A DNA stretch of 64,000 bases. It comes from Oscillospiraceae bacterium (GTDB lineage Bacteria; Bacillota; Clostridia; Oscillospirales; Acutalibacteraceae). The stretch is from the NCBI GenBank assembly GCA_015065785.1, contig SVPR01000005.1, forward strand, positions 62,001 through 126,000, read 5' to 3'. Positions 1 through 9,560 of this stretch are shown here, piece by piece (the first letter of the stretch is position 1; every line of letters begins with the position of its first letter). A program made the position numbers and the translations under genes. The notes under the pieces are model-generated. The model was not told where the DNA came from. It saw nothing but the letters and a program-made list of their open reading frames with translations, and did not search any database.

Positions 1-31
1 CTTGCACTTTGTAGAAATCTTTTCATTTTAA

Positions 32-1039
32 TTAACCCTTCTTATTAAATCCGAGAAAGTCTTTTTCAAGACAAATACCTGTACCATTAACAACACAATC
101 AAGCGGATTTTTAGCCACATGAACAGGCATACCTGTACCAGCTGAAATAAATTTATCAAAGCCTCTTAAAAGAGCTCCACCTCCCGTGAGCATAATACCT
201 CTTTCAACAATATCGGCAGAAAGCTCAGGTGGAGTTCTGTCAAGTGTGTATTTAATAGCGTCAAGTATCTGGTCAACAGAATATGCTAAAGCCTCTCTTA
301 CCTGCTCACTTGTAATTTCAACTGAGCTTGGTAAACCGCTTATTGTACTTCTACCTTTAATTTCCATTGCAGCTTCGCCCTCGTAAGGATAAGCCGAGCC
401 TAATTTAACCTTAATATCCTCAGCAGTTCTTTCACCAATTAAGAGGTTCATTGAATTTCTTACATAAGAAATAATCGCTTCATCAAAATTGTCACCAGCC
501 ATTTTTATTGACTTTGAAGTAACAATATCACCTAATGAAATAACTGCAACCTCACTTGTACCACCGCCGATGTCAACAATCATACTACCGGTTGCTTCAA
601 GTACAGGAAGCCCTGCACCAATAGCCGCTGCCATTGGCTCTTCAATAAGGCTTACATATCTTGCACCCGCACTTTTTGCAGCATCGTGAACGGCACGGCG
701 TTCAACCTCTGTAACACCTGACGGAATACAAATCATAACTCTTGCTCTGTTAAACGGTGAGTTGCTTATAGCACGACGGATAAACTCTTTAAGCATATCA
801 GAGGTCATATCAAAGTCGGCAATAACACCGTCTTTAAGTGGTCTTACCGCAGTAATTGAGCCTGGTGTTCTGCCTATCATTCTTTTAGCATCTGCACCAA
901 CTGCAACAACTGTTTTAGGGTTAGTTCTTTCATCAACCGCAACAACAGACGGCTCTCTTATAACAATGCCTTTACCTTTAACAAAAACTAATGTATTAGC
1001 TGTACCAAGGTCAACGCCTATATCTTGTGAAAATAACAT
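32..1039 (-). CDS. mreB: Rod shape-determining protein MreB/Mbl (actin-like)
   Basis: MreB motifs: [68 protein letters not shown]. Confidence 0.95.
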   Translation of the reverse strand: MLFSQDIGVDLGTANTLVFVKGKGIVIREPSVVAVDERTNPKTVVAVGADAKRMIGRTPGSITAVRPLKDGVIADFDMTSDMLKEFIRRAISNSPFNRARVMICIPSGVTEVERRAVHDAAKSAGARYVSLIEEPMAAAIGAGLPVLEATGSMIVDIGGGTSEVAVISLGDIVTSKSIKMAGDNFDEAIISYVRNSMNLLIGERTAEDIKVKLGSAYPYEGEAAMEIKGRSTISGLPSSVEITSEQVREALAYSVDQILDAIKYTLDRTPPELSADIVERGIMLTGGGALLRGFDKFISAGTGMPVHVAKNPLDCVVNGTGICLEKDFLGFNKKG

Positions 1040-1067
1040 TTTTTAAAATCCTTTCTCTTTCTTTTTC

Positions 1068-1901
1068 TTACTTTTTCTTTACTATATATGTCGCAAAAAA
1101 TACTATTGCAAGAGCTACAACTATTGTTGCACCTGCAGAAGTATTTATATAGAACGAGGTTACAAGTCCTGCCACACCACAAAGCAATGATGTAATAACA
1201 GAAACACATAAATAGCTTCTTGAATTTTTACCTATATTCCTTGCAGTTGCCGCAGGAAGAATAAGAAGTGAGTTTATGAGAAGAATACCCACAGACTTAA
1301 TTGAAAGCATAACAACAACTGCAACTACTATAACGAAAATATTTTCGTAAAGTACAGTTTTAACGCCACGACTTGCGGCAAGCTCACGGTTAATAGAAAT
1401 AAGTAAAAGCTTATTATAAATAAATGCCCAGATAATTATTACCGCAATGAGAGCAATAAAAAGACAAACAATTTCACTTGCTGTAACGCTTAAAATATCG
1501 CCCACTAAATAAGCTGAATATTTTGAAAAGCCACCGCCATAAGAAAGCACTAAAAGTCCTAACGCTATTGCGGTTGATGAAAACACGCTTATTACAGTAT
1601 CACTTGAAGCGTTACCTTTATTTTTAACTCTTGTAATAACGAGTGCCAATAAAACACCAAAAGCTACAAGAGAGATAATTTCATTTTTAATTCCTAAAAG
1701 CACACCGAGTGCTACACCTGTTAATGCACTATGACCTAATGCATCTGAGAAAAAAGCCATTTTGTTGTTTACTGCCATTGTGCCTAAAATGCCCATAAGC
1801 GGTGCAATAATTATAATTGCTAAAAGTGCATTTTTCATAAATTTGTAATCTGCCCAGGAAAACGGCAAAATCACATCTAATATGTTATATATAACAGACA
1901 T
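1068..1901 (-). CDS. znuB: Metal (zinc) ABC transporter permease, ZnuB/MntB family
   Basis: Polytopic; MGTMAVNNKMAFFSDALGHSALTGVALG signature; adjacent to ATPase and His-rich binding protein. Confidence 0.9.
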   Translation of the reverse strand: MSVIYNILDVILPFSWADYKFMKNALLAIIIIAPLMGILGTMAVNNKMAFFSDALGHSALTGVALGVLLGIKNEIISLVAFGVLLALVITRVKNKGNASSDTVISVFSSTAIALGLLVLSYGGGFSKYSAYLVGDILSVTASEIVCLFIALIAVIIIWAFIYNKLLLISINRELAASRGVKTVLYENIFVIVVAVVVMLSIKSVGILLINSLLILPAATARNIGKNSRSYLCVSVITSLLCGVAGLVTSFYINTSAGATIVVALAIVFFATYIVKKK

Positions 1902-1905
1902 CTAA

Positions 1906-2643
1906 TCAATCCAATCCATAAAAGAAGCTTTCTTTAAACTCAGGTGAAGAGAAAACATCTTCTGCATTACCACTTTTTAAAACAGATTTATTTATGAGAA
2001 TAACATTATCTGCATACTCTTTTACAATTCCTAAATCGTGAGAAACCATTGCAATAGCAATATGATAATTCTTTTTGAGATTCTTTATAACCTCATAAAA
2101 TTTTTCGCTACCCTTTAAATCAACACCTGAAACGGGCTCGTCCAGAATCAATAATTCAGGTAGTGGATACAATGCACTTGCAAGCATTACTCTCTGAATC
2201 TCACCACCGGAAAGCATTCCTAAGGTTTTGTTTTTTAATTCAAGGCAACCAACCAATTCCAATGCTTCATCAATCGCTTTAAGCTGTTTTTTATCCTTTT
2301 TAAAGCAAACAGGTGAATTTGTTCTGCCAATAAGCATAAAATCCTCTACACTGACAGGAGCAGAACGGTCAAAATCCAGATGTTGCGGAACATAACCGAT
2401 TGTAATATTTTCAATTTTTTCGCCGTGATGTGATTCAAAGGTAACTGTGCCATCGTGCTTGATTTCATTGAGAATAGATTTTAAAAGTGTAGTTTTACCT
2501 GCACCGTTTACACCGATTAACGCCGTAAGCTGACCACAAAAAAGGTCAAATGATACACTTGAAAGTAAAACATCCTTACCTTTTTTTACACCTACATCAT
2601 TTACAGATATTTTACATAAGCCACAACCATTTTGTGATGACAT
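1906..2643 (-). CDS. znuC: Metal (zinc) ABC transporter ATPase
   Basis: Walker A GVNGAGKTTLLK, signature LSGGEIQRVMLASAL, Walker B LLILDEPVSGVD. Confidence 0.92.
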   Translation of the reverse strand: MSSQNGCGLCKISVNDVGVKKGKDVLLSSVSFDLFCGQLTALIGVNGAGKTTLLKSILNEIKHDGTVTFESHHGEKIENITIGYVPQHLDFDRSAPVSVEDFMLIGRTNSPVCFKKDKKQLKAIDEALELVGCLELKNKTLGMLSGGEIQRVMLASALYPLPELLILDEPVSGVDLKGSEKFYEVIKNLKKNYHIAIAMVSHDLGIVKEYADNVILINKSVLKSGNAEDVFSSPEFKESFFYGLD

Positions 2644-3563
2644 CAGCTCACCGCCTTTAAAATAATACTCATATTTTCACGCATAATATCTTCGTAAGAG
2701 GTAAGCACCCTTTCACCCTTTATAACAGGATTTATAGTGCAAATCTCCACGCCTGTTTCATTGCTTAAAACAGTAGCCGCCGAGCCCTTATAATCCGGCT
2801 CAGTAAACAGAACCTTTACATTTTGTTCTTTGATAATTTCTGTTAATTCTGCAAGCTCCTTTGCAGAAGGCTCGCCACCCTCGTGGCTCTCGACTGTTGC
2901 AATAACATTAAAGGAATATTCCTTTGCCAAATAGTCAAATGACTCGTGAAAGGTAATAATATTTTTACCCTTTAAGAACTCTGCTTCTGATTTCAATTCA
3001 TTATCTAAAGCCTTTAAACGCTCAACAAAATCAGTTTTATTAGCTTCAATTTTTTCTTTATATTGCGGATACACAGAAGCTAATTCGTCTGCAATATTTT
3101 CACTTTGAATAATTGCATTGCTTACAGACATCCATATATGTGAATTAACGCTGTGATTGTGGCCGTGATGTTCTTCTTCGTGATGCTCTTCATTACCGCA
3201 ATTCTCTAAAAGCTGAACACCTTTAGAAGAATCAATCACTTTAAGGTTTTCAGCACTCAAATAAACATCCTCTAAAAATTCTTCCATTCCTGCACCGTTG
3301 ATTATAAAAGCATCGGCATCAGAAATAAGACGGGCATCCTTACTTAAAATCTGGTAATCGTGAAGACATCCCACATTTTGCTCTGCCATACACTCAACCG
3401 CAATTTCATCAATACCATCAACTATATTAAGGGTGAAAATATAAACAGGGTAAAATGAAGCGACTAAAAGAAATTCTTTTTCAAAAGCCTTTTCTGTTGT
3501 GCAGGAACTGAACACAGACAGCATTAAAGCTAAAACCAAAATACACGCTAATGTTCTTTTCAA
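2643..3563 (-). CDS. znuA: Zinc ABC transporter substrate-binding lipoprotein
   Basis: Lipobox-like signal (LSVFSSC), His-rich loop HHEEEHHGHNH, ZnuA core (VNSHIWMS, ITFHESFDYLAKEY). Confidence 0.92.
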   Translation of the reverse strand: MKRTLACILVLALMLSVFSSCTTEKAFEKEFLLVASFYPVYIFTLNIVDGIDEIAVECMAEQNVGCLHDYQILSKDARLISDADAFIINGAGMEEFLEDVYLSAENLKVIDSSKGVQLLENCGNEEHHEEEHHGHNHSVNSHIWMSVSNAIIQSENIADELASVYPQYKEKIEANKTDFVERLKALDNELKSEAEFLKGKNIITFHESFDYLAKEYSFNVIATVESHEGGEPSAKELAELTEIIKEQNVKVLFTEPDYKGSAATVLSNETGVEICTINPVIKGERVLTSYEDIMRENMSIILKAVS

Positions 3564-3585
3564 GTCGCTCCCCCCTTTAATTCAT

Positions 3586-5235
3586 TTATGCAATTATCTT
3601 AAACCAATAGGTATCCTCTGATGAATAGAGGTCATTTTCAATAAGGATATAGTAAGTACCCTTAGTAAGCTCAATAACGCCTGTTGAAACAACATAGTCA
3701 TTCTTTGCAGATTGAACCTGTTTTACTTCATTGCCGTTTTCATCAATAATTGTAGCAACCCATGCCAATGAGTTTTCACTGGTGTAATCGTGATAGAACT
3801 GGAATGCAATGTTTCTGTCTTCTGTCACTTCAAATTTATAGAAGTCTCTGTCAAAATTCATATCGGTTGAAATGAGAGTACCATAGTAGTTTTTAAGAAT
3901 ACCAACCTCATTTGCAGTTTCTTTTGTATTGTTACTTTCGTGCTCATATAAAATATCATTTTCACAAGTATAAATAAGCTCATAAGAAACAGAAGTGTAT
4001 CTCATTGAATCGGCATCGACTAAAATGTAATAGTCACCAGCAGGAAGTCCCATACCTGTAATGCTTACACCCTCATCATTCCACTTAGAAATACGCTTAA
4101 CGATTTCTGTGTAGCTTCCGTCACTTTCGGGTCTTAAAAGACGAACATTCCAGCCGTTGTAATCCTCGTCGAATTCTTTTTCGTCGAATGCGTGTGTAAA
4201 GTTAATTGTTACATAGCTTTCTTCGGTTAATGTCATTCTGAAGTAGTCCTTATCAAGACCTAATACCCTTGGTGCGAGGCTACCGCTTACAATAGTATTT
4301 TCAGGGAAGTCCTCTGCCTGTTCAGGTGTGTCGTTTATTTCAAATTCCGTAGTTTCTGAAATACCCGTTTCAATCTTCAGGCGATAGGTTAAGCCTGTCT
4401 GAATCTGAGTTTCAACACAAATATAATAAATACCCGGTCTTAAATTGATTTTACCTGTATTAAGAGAAAGGTCCTGATATTTTGAAGAGAATGAAGAAAT
4501 CTCCTGACCGTCATCGGTAAGAAGTCTTACTACCCAACCTACCTGTGGTAATTTTTCATCATCATGGGCAAAAGTAACATCAACATAAGTATCATTTGTT
4601 ATTTCAAATTTGAAATAATCAGCATCTGCTTCACCTGAGCGTTGACCTGATGAGCCATAAATAACTCTGTTGAGTCTTAACTGATTTGCAGTTTCTTTTG
4701 TATCATTAAACTCTTTTTCAAAGCTCTCTGTTGGTGTAAAGCTTACAGTTAAATCAAATTCACCCGGGAAAAATAACTGGCCCGGCTCAACTATGATGCA
4801 ATAAGTACCTTTCTCAAGTCCTGTTTCACCCCAGGATGATGTAAGTGCCTTCAAAAGCGCATCAAAGTATGTCAGCTCTTTGTACTCGTACCAGTCATCA
4901 ACACCGGTATTCTGAACACTGTAAAGCGTAACACGCCAACCATCAAGTACTGATTCAGCAACCTCTTCATGATTAAAGCTGACAGTCAAAGAGCCATTTT
5001 GTTCGAGTGTGAAAAGATATGCCTCATATTCCTTATTATCATCAAGACTACCCTTGACTGTTACATTGAAGCCGTGGGTACCCAAAGATAAAGGCTTAGT
5101 ATTTATATAAGTAGGTGTATTCAGATAAAAAAGGGTGTCTTTAACTTCTAAAGCTATAACAGTAGCCGAAACTGCTACCAGAGCAAAAACTACTGCAATT
5201 AAAATTAAAGCTCGTTTTTTGAGAAGCTTCTTCAT
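3586..5235 (-). CDS. Exported protein made of repeated PPC-like (pre-peptidase C-terminal) beta domains, no catalytic domain recognised
   Basis: N-terminal TM/signal; repeats beginning E-x-N-(D/N)-T-x-E-x-A followed by D-x-D-(Y/F)-(F/Y)-K/R-F/M. Confidence 0.65.
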   Translation of the reverse strand: MKKLLKKRALILIAVVFALVAVSATVIALEVKDTLFYLNTPTYINTKPLSLGTHGFNVTVKGSLDDNKEYEAYLFTLEQNGSLTVSFNHEEVAESVLDGWRVTLYSVQNTGVDDWYEYKELTYFDALLKALTSSWGETGLEKGTYCIIVEPGQLFFPGEFDLTVSFTPTESFEKEFNDTKETANQLRLNRVIYGSSGQRSGEADADYFKFEITNDTYVDVTFAHDDEKLPQVGWVVRLLTDDGQEISSFSSKYQDLSLNTGKINLRPGIYYICVETQIQTGLTYRLKIETGISETTEFEINDTPEQAEDFPENTIVSGSLAPRVLGLDKDYFRMTLTEESYVTINFTHAFDEKEFDEDYNGWNVRLLRPESDGSYTEIVKRISKWNDEGVSITGMGLPAGDYYILVDADSMRYTSVSYELIYTCENDILYEHESNNTKETANEVGILKNYYGTLISTDMNFDRDFYKFEVTEDRNIAFQFYHDYTSENSLAWVATIIDENGNEVKQVQSAKNDYVVSTGVIELTKGTYYILIENDLYSSEDTYWFKIIA

Positions 5236-5792
5236 TGTAAATCCATCCTTTCTAATATGCCGATTATTTCTGTTTCTGCTTTTTTTACATTTGCATTTGT
5301 ATCTGTAAAATTACAAAGAGCAGAGCCAACAAATTCAATATTCAAAATTGAAAATGCAAATTTAAGCTGTTCTTCCATAAAAGCCAACGGTTTTTCACCA
5401 GCTCTGCCGGAAGAAGCTATTAAAATAGCCTTTCTTGTCTTTTCAATTTTCTGCTTTTTGTTATGCTTATAAAAATATGTGTAATATGGTTGAAACCTGT
5501 CAATCAACGCTTTTAACGGTGCAGAGAATGTTCCGTTATAAACAGGTGACGCAAAAACAATTAAATCGGCATTTTCAAATTCTTTGAAAAATAAATCCAG
5601 ATCATTATATTTGCAATGTTCATTTTCTTCACAGAAATTACAACCATCACAAAATTCAAGTTTTTCTTTATAGGCTTCAAACCTGACTACATTTTCACAT
5701 TCGACATTACTTTCAAAAAACTCAATAAGCTTTTTTGTGTAGCCGTTTTTTCTGCCTGAGCCGTCTATGATTAAAATATTGTTGTATTTCAT
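5232..5792 (-). CDS. NADPH-dependent FMN reductase / flavodoxin-fold oxidoreductase
   Basis: IIDGSGRKNGYTKKLIEFF; CDGCNFCEENEHC; LIVFASPVYNGTFSAPLKALIDRFQPY. ATGA overlap with downstream ORF. Confidence 0.85.
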   Translation of the reverse strand: MKYNNILIIDGSGRKNGYTKKLIEFFESNVECENVVRFEAYKEKLEFCDGCNFCEENEHCKYNDLDLFFKEFENADLIVFASPVYNGTFSAPLKALIDRFQPYYTYFYKHNKKQKIEKTRKAILIASSGRAGEKPLAFMEEQLKFAFSILNIEFVGSALCNFTDTNANVKKAETEIIGILERMDLQ

Positions 5793-5796
5793 AAAA

Positions 5797-6855
5797 TCAC
5801 TTTGCTTCGTATTTCTGACCGCAATATTTGCAAATCAATTCGCCCTCAGCATTTTCGTGGAAAAGCGGTGGCAAATAATCTTCAGTTGAAGTAATACAGT
5901 CATCTTTCATACACTTAAAATCGTGTGTTGCTTCTTCTGCACAGGGCTTTATGAGTCTGCCTGTTCTTTTTGTAATAAGCTTTAAAATAATAGCCATTGC
6001 AGAATTAACATTGTAATTAAGCATTTTAAAGTATTTTGCTCTTTCATCTGAGTCAATGCTCATATCAAGCTCTTCACCTCTTGGGAATTGGTGAAGAATT
6101 GCTAAATCCTTTTTAGCAGTAAGAAGTAAGCGCTCGTTTAATGAAAAGCAATGCTTTCTTGCTTCGTATTGAATGGCTGAATCAAATGAATCTTTTTTTA
6201 CCTCGGTAAAGTAAATTACATCTAACTCAGGTAATGGCTCAGCTAAATTATCGTAAACTACGAATGGTTTTTCGCGTCTGTCCATAATAGAAATAAAATC
6301 ATCTGTAATAGGCTTACCGTTTACAGAAATAAAATAGAATTCATTACCTTTATAAATATTAAGGCACTGTAAAAGCCCACGAACAAGTGCATTATTGCTG
6401 AAATCACCAACAAAGCCTATTTTCATATTTGAAATATGATTTTTTTCAATCCACACAGAAGAAATATCTGCAAGAGTTTTTACAGGGTAAGCTCTGTCAC
6501 CATCACCTGCATTTATTACAGGAATTGTCGCATATAATGATGCTGCTCTTGCCGCACCTTTTTTAGGATGCTTTAAAACAATTACATCACCACAAGCAGA
6601 CATAGTCATAACAGCATCCTTTAAGCTCTCGCCCTCTTTTAAAGGGAAATCGAAATGAGAGCCACCCATTCTTGTTGCTGCAGTAGTAAAAGTCATTTTT
6701 GCATTTCTGTCTTCTTCAAAAAAAGCGTTAATAAGAGTGCGGTTTACCATTTCGTTTGCATAAACATGCTGGTTGTCTTTCACGAATGTAACAAGGTTAA
6801 TTGCCTCGCGTAATTCCTCGCGTGTAAAATCTGTAATATCTATAAACCTTTTCAT
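5797..6855 (-). CDS. Aspartate carbamoyltransferase-like protein with divergent active site and C-terminal PyrI-like zinc ribbon
   Basis: Collinear with E. coli PyrB (FFEEDRNAKMTF, HPKKGAARAAS, NAGDGDRAYPVKTLADI, HQFPRGEELDMSID) plus tail CMKDDC...CKYC. Start set at MKRFID (RBS AGAAGG) rather than track start 6897. Confidence 0.85.
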   Translation of the reverse strand: MKRFIDITDFTREELREAINLVTFVKDNQHVYANEMVNRTLINAFFEEDRNAKMTFTTAATRMGGSHFDFPLKEGESLKDAVMTMSACGDVIVLKHPKKGAARAASLYATIPVINAGDGDRAYPVKTLADISSVWIEKNHISNMKIGFVGDFSNNALVRGLLQCLNIYKGNEFYFISVNGKPITDDFISIMDRREKPFVVYDNLAEPLPELDVIYFTEVKKDSFDSAIQYEARKHCFSLNERLLLTAKKDLAILHQFPRGEELDMSIDSDERAKYFKMLNYNVNSAMAIILKLITKRTGRLIKPCAEEATHDFKCMKDDCITSTEDYLPPLFHENAEGELICKYCGQKYEAK

Positions 6856-6907
6856 TAAAAAACCTTCTTTCTCTGACAAAATGCAACAAAACACCATTAT
6901 CCATAGA

Positions 6908-6935
6908 ATTATATCACAAATCTCAGTAAAATCAA
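6908..6935 (-). promoter_or_regulatory. Candidate sigmaA promoter for the ATCase-like/zinc operon
   Basis: Minus strand TTGATT-N16-TATAAT, about 50 nt upstream of the MKRFID start. Confidence 0.55.
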
Positions 6936-7024
6936 AGACTTTATTAGCAATTTAATTATTTTTTTACATTTTTCAGAACAAAAAATTACAGATTAATATC
7001 TGAGCTGTTGATTTTAGATGCAGA

Positions 7025-7085
7025 AGGCTTTTAATTCACCCCGCAGGCGTACACAGAGTACATCAAGTGGGTGAATAAAAAGCCT
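7025..7085. repeat. Long imperfect hairpin (17-bp arms, one mismatch, 27-nt loop) in intergenic region
   Basis: AGGCTTTTAATTCACCC (7025-7041) pairs with GGGTGAATAAAAAGCCT (7069-7085). Confidence 0.6.
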
Positions 7086-7092
7086 AAAAAAG

Positions 7093-7129
7093 CAAAAAAA
7101 CAGTCGTTTCACCAAAAGTGATACGACTG
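7093..7129 (-). terminator. Rho-independent terminator of ferredoxin gene
   Basis: CAGTCG...CGACTG hairpin (7101-7129) followed on the minus strand by T7. Confidence 0.75.
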
Positions 7130-7172
7130 TTTTATTTTGCTTTTTGTTCTGCGCTAAAAGCGACAGTTCAGA

Positions 7173-7343
7173 TTAAGCTTCAACAGGAGCTTCTACAGGG
7201 CAAGAACCTGCACATGCACCACAATCGATGCAAGTATCAGCGTCAATTACATAGATGCCATCGCCTTCAGAAATTGCTTCTACTGGGCAATCTGAAGCAC
7301 AAGCGCCACATGAAATGCAAGCGTCAGTAATTTTGTATGCCAT
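7173..7343 (-). CDS. 2[4Fe-4S] ferredoxin (56 aa; below the ORF-track cutoff)
   Basis: Translates MAYKITDACISCGACASDCPVEAISEGDGIYVIDADTCIDCGACAGSCPVEAPVEA*; two CxxCxxCxxxCP motifs; upstream GGAGGAG RBS. Confidence 0.95.
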   Translation of the reverse strand: MAYKITDACISCGACASDCPVEAISEGDGIYVIDADTCIDCGACAGSCPVEAPVEA

Positions 7344-7451
7344 TGTTACTCTCCTCCTTTTTCAATTAAAAACTCTTAAGAGTTTTGTTTGTACTCATTG
7401 TATCATATCTAAAAAAAATTTCAATAGGTATTTTTTAAATTTTACAAAAAA

Positions 7452-8315
7452 TTATTCCATTCCCTTAAGAGCTTCCATTTCGCTCTTATCTACCTGAATT
7501 TTTCCGTCTTTGATAATTTTTACATCTTTTTTAGAGTAAACAGTTGGTGCAGCCTCAGGTCTGCGTTCAAGCTGAACCTTTACCGTACCTGCTAAAATAT
7601 TGGTTTCTACTACTGTGCCCTTACCCTCTCTTGTGTCAACAATAGCACCTACTTTAGGTGTTGTTTTATAGAGATACTCATAGGTATCCTGCTCATATTT
7701 CAAACAGCACATAAGTCTGCCACAGGTACCGCTTATTTTAGTCGGATTAAGTGAAAGCCCTTGTTCTTTTGCCATCTTAATAGAAACAGGGTGGAAATCT
7801 GACATATACTGACCGCAACAGAAGGGTCTTCCGCAAATACCAAGCCCACCAAGCATTTTAGCTTCATCACGGACACCTATCTGACGCATTTCAATTCTTG
7901 TTCTGAAGTTAGAAGCAAGAATTTTAACAAGCTCTCTGAAATCGACTCTGCCATCTGAAGTGAAATAGAAAAGTATTTTACTTCCGTCAAAGGTACATTC
8001 AACATCAACAAGCTTCATATCAAGCCCTAATTCGAGTGCCTTTTTTTCGCAGTATGAAAAGGCGTCTTTTTCTTTTTTTCTGTTAGCCTTAGTGATTTTA
8101 ATATCCTCTTCACCAGCTAAACGGATAATTGATTTTAAAGGACGCATAATTTCGCTTTCAGGAACCTCTTTATTTTCCATAGCGATTTCACCGCATTCTA
8201 CTCCGCGTGAAGTTTCTACAATGACCATATCGCCCTTATTAAAACTTTTTGAGTCAGGCGAAAAGTAATAAACCTTTCCGACCTCTTTAAATTTGACTCC
8301 TACAACCTCTGCCAT
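7452..8315 (-). CDS. ricT: PSP1-domain protein RicT (YaaT)
   Basis: LGGLGICGRPFCCGQYMSDFHPVSIKMAKEQGLSLNPTKISGTCGRLMCCLKYE. Confidence 0.92.
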   Translation of the reverse strand: MAEVVGVKFKEVGKVYYFSPDSKSFNKGDMVIVETSRGVECGEIAMENKEVPESEIMRPLKSIIRLAGEEDIKITKANRKKEKDAFSYCEKKALELGLDMKLVDVECTFDGSKILFYFTSDGRVDFRELVKILASNFRTRIEMRQIGVRDEAKMLGGLGICGRPFCCGQYMSDFHPVSIKMAKEQGLSLNPTKISGTCGRLMCCLKYEQDTYEYLYKTTPKVGAIVDTREGKGTVVETNILAGTVKVQLERRPEAAPTVYSKKDVKIIKDGKIQVDKSEMEALKGME

Positions 8316-8336
8316 AATATATCTCCAATTTTTAAT

Positions 8337-9206
8337 TTACTTAAGTTTTGCACAAAGCTGTGCAGCTAAAAGAGTGTAATTAGGATTACCTTGTGTTAAT
8401 TTCAACAATTCATTTACAGCTTCGTAGCGTGTTAAAAGTGCTTCCTGTGAAAAAGAGTAAGCAACACTTTCTGCCTGATTTTCTAAATCCTTTATTAACG
8501 CCTTACCGCCGTTTTTTATTACTAAAGCATCCCTGAAAAATACCGATAACGCTTTTAAAACATCAACAGTAAGCTGTTTATTACCATCAAGGGGTGCTGC
8601 GGCTGCTATTATATCAAACTCATAATTTGATGACAGCGCCACCGCTATTTTTTCGACAACGCCAAGTGTTTTTTCGCTGAAAACCAGCTCTTCGTTACTC
8701 TCGCCGATTCTGAAACGGGAAACTCTTGAAAGCACTGTGCCTATTACATTATTGGCACTTTCAGCTGTGAGAATGAACGCAGTATATGTCGGCGGTTCTT
8801 CTAAAATTTTCAAAAGAACATTCTGACTGTCAACCTTCATCAACTGCATTTCAGAAATAATTAAAACTCTCACCTTTGCTTCATTAGGTGTCTGATAAGC
8901 ATTTTCAACAATAGGCTTTACATCTGATGTCTTGCTGTAATATTTTTTGTCAGACTGCTTTGTAATTTTAACAATATCAGGGTGGATTTTTTCATCTGCT
9001 TTTCTGCAGGATGAGCAAGAGCTACAAGGCTCACTATCAGTTGCATTTTCGCAAACATAAATTTTTGCCAAAAGATAAGCAATCTCTTCTCTTTCACTTT
9101 CAGTTCCGCCATCAACTAAAACAGCGTGGGGTCTTCGCCCACCAGAAACTGTTTTAATAAGCTCCTGCTTTTTCTGTTCGTTTAAATTATCTATATTAAA
9201 ACTCAT
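8337..9206 (-). CDS. holB: DNA polymerase III delta' subunit
   Basis: CSSCSSCRKADEKIHPD, SQNVLLKILEEPPTYTAFILTAE; between darA and ricT as in the yaaQ-holB-yaaT locus. Confidence 0.88.
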   Translation of the reverse strand: MSFNIDNLNEQKKQELIKTVSGGRRPHAVLVDGGTESEREEIAYLLAKIYVCENATDSEPCSSCSSCRKADEKIHPDIVKITKQSDKKYYSKTSDVKPIVENAYQTPNEAKVRVLIISEMQLMKVDSQNVLLKILEEPPTYTAFILTAESANNVIGTVLSRVSRFRIGESNEELVFSEKTLGVVEKIAVALSSNYEFDIIAAAAPLDGNKQLTVDVLKALSVFFRDALVIKNGGKALIKDLENQAESVAYSFSQEALLTRYEAVNELLKLTQGNPNYTLLAAQLCAKLK

Positions 9207-9529
9207 AATTTAATAAACTTTTCCATATCCATAACAAAAATTGTGGCACCGCCGATTGTTATTTCAACAGGTGCGGCGCTTAAAAAACCTTCACCTATAA
9301 AAGGTGGTGCAGTAGGAACCATCTGAGTTCTTCTTGAGCAACAATTTCTGAACACTTCAATAAGCTCATCTAATCTTTCATCTTCGACGCCAACAAGGAA
9401 TGTTACATTACCTGTTTTTAAAAAGCCACCTGATGTAGAAAGCTTTGTTGCCTGGAATGATAATTTATTCATTTCGTTAAGAAGCTCAGTTGCATCGTCA
9501 CTATTTACGATACCTATTAAAAGTTTCAT
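9203..9529 (-). CDS. darA: Cyclic-di-AMP receptor DarA/PstA (YaaQ, DUF970)
   Basis: 108 aa; STSGGFLKTGNVTFLVGVEDERLDELI; GGATIFVMDMEKF. Confidence 0.92.
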   Translation of the reverse strand: MKLLIGIVNSDDATELLNEMNKLSFQATKLSTSGGFLKTGNVTFLVGVEDERLDELIEVFRNCCSRRTQMVPTAPPFIGEGFLSAAPVEITIGGATIFVMDMEKFIKL

Positions 9530-9560
9530 AAATGCACCTCCAGAATTTCTGTTATTTTAA

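Noticed and set aside
5797-6897. Plain functional pyrB annotation and track start at 6897
   Set aside because: Catalytic motifs are replaced; the -10 box at 6908-6913 puts the start of transcription close to 6897, and MKRFID at 6855 has the RBS.
7118-7497. Plus-strand ORFs 7118-7330 and 7255-7497
   Set aside because: Antisense to or overlapping the clear 56-aa ferredoxin on the minus strand and the ricT 3' end.
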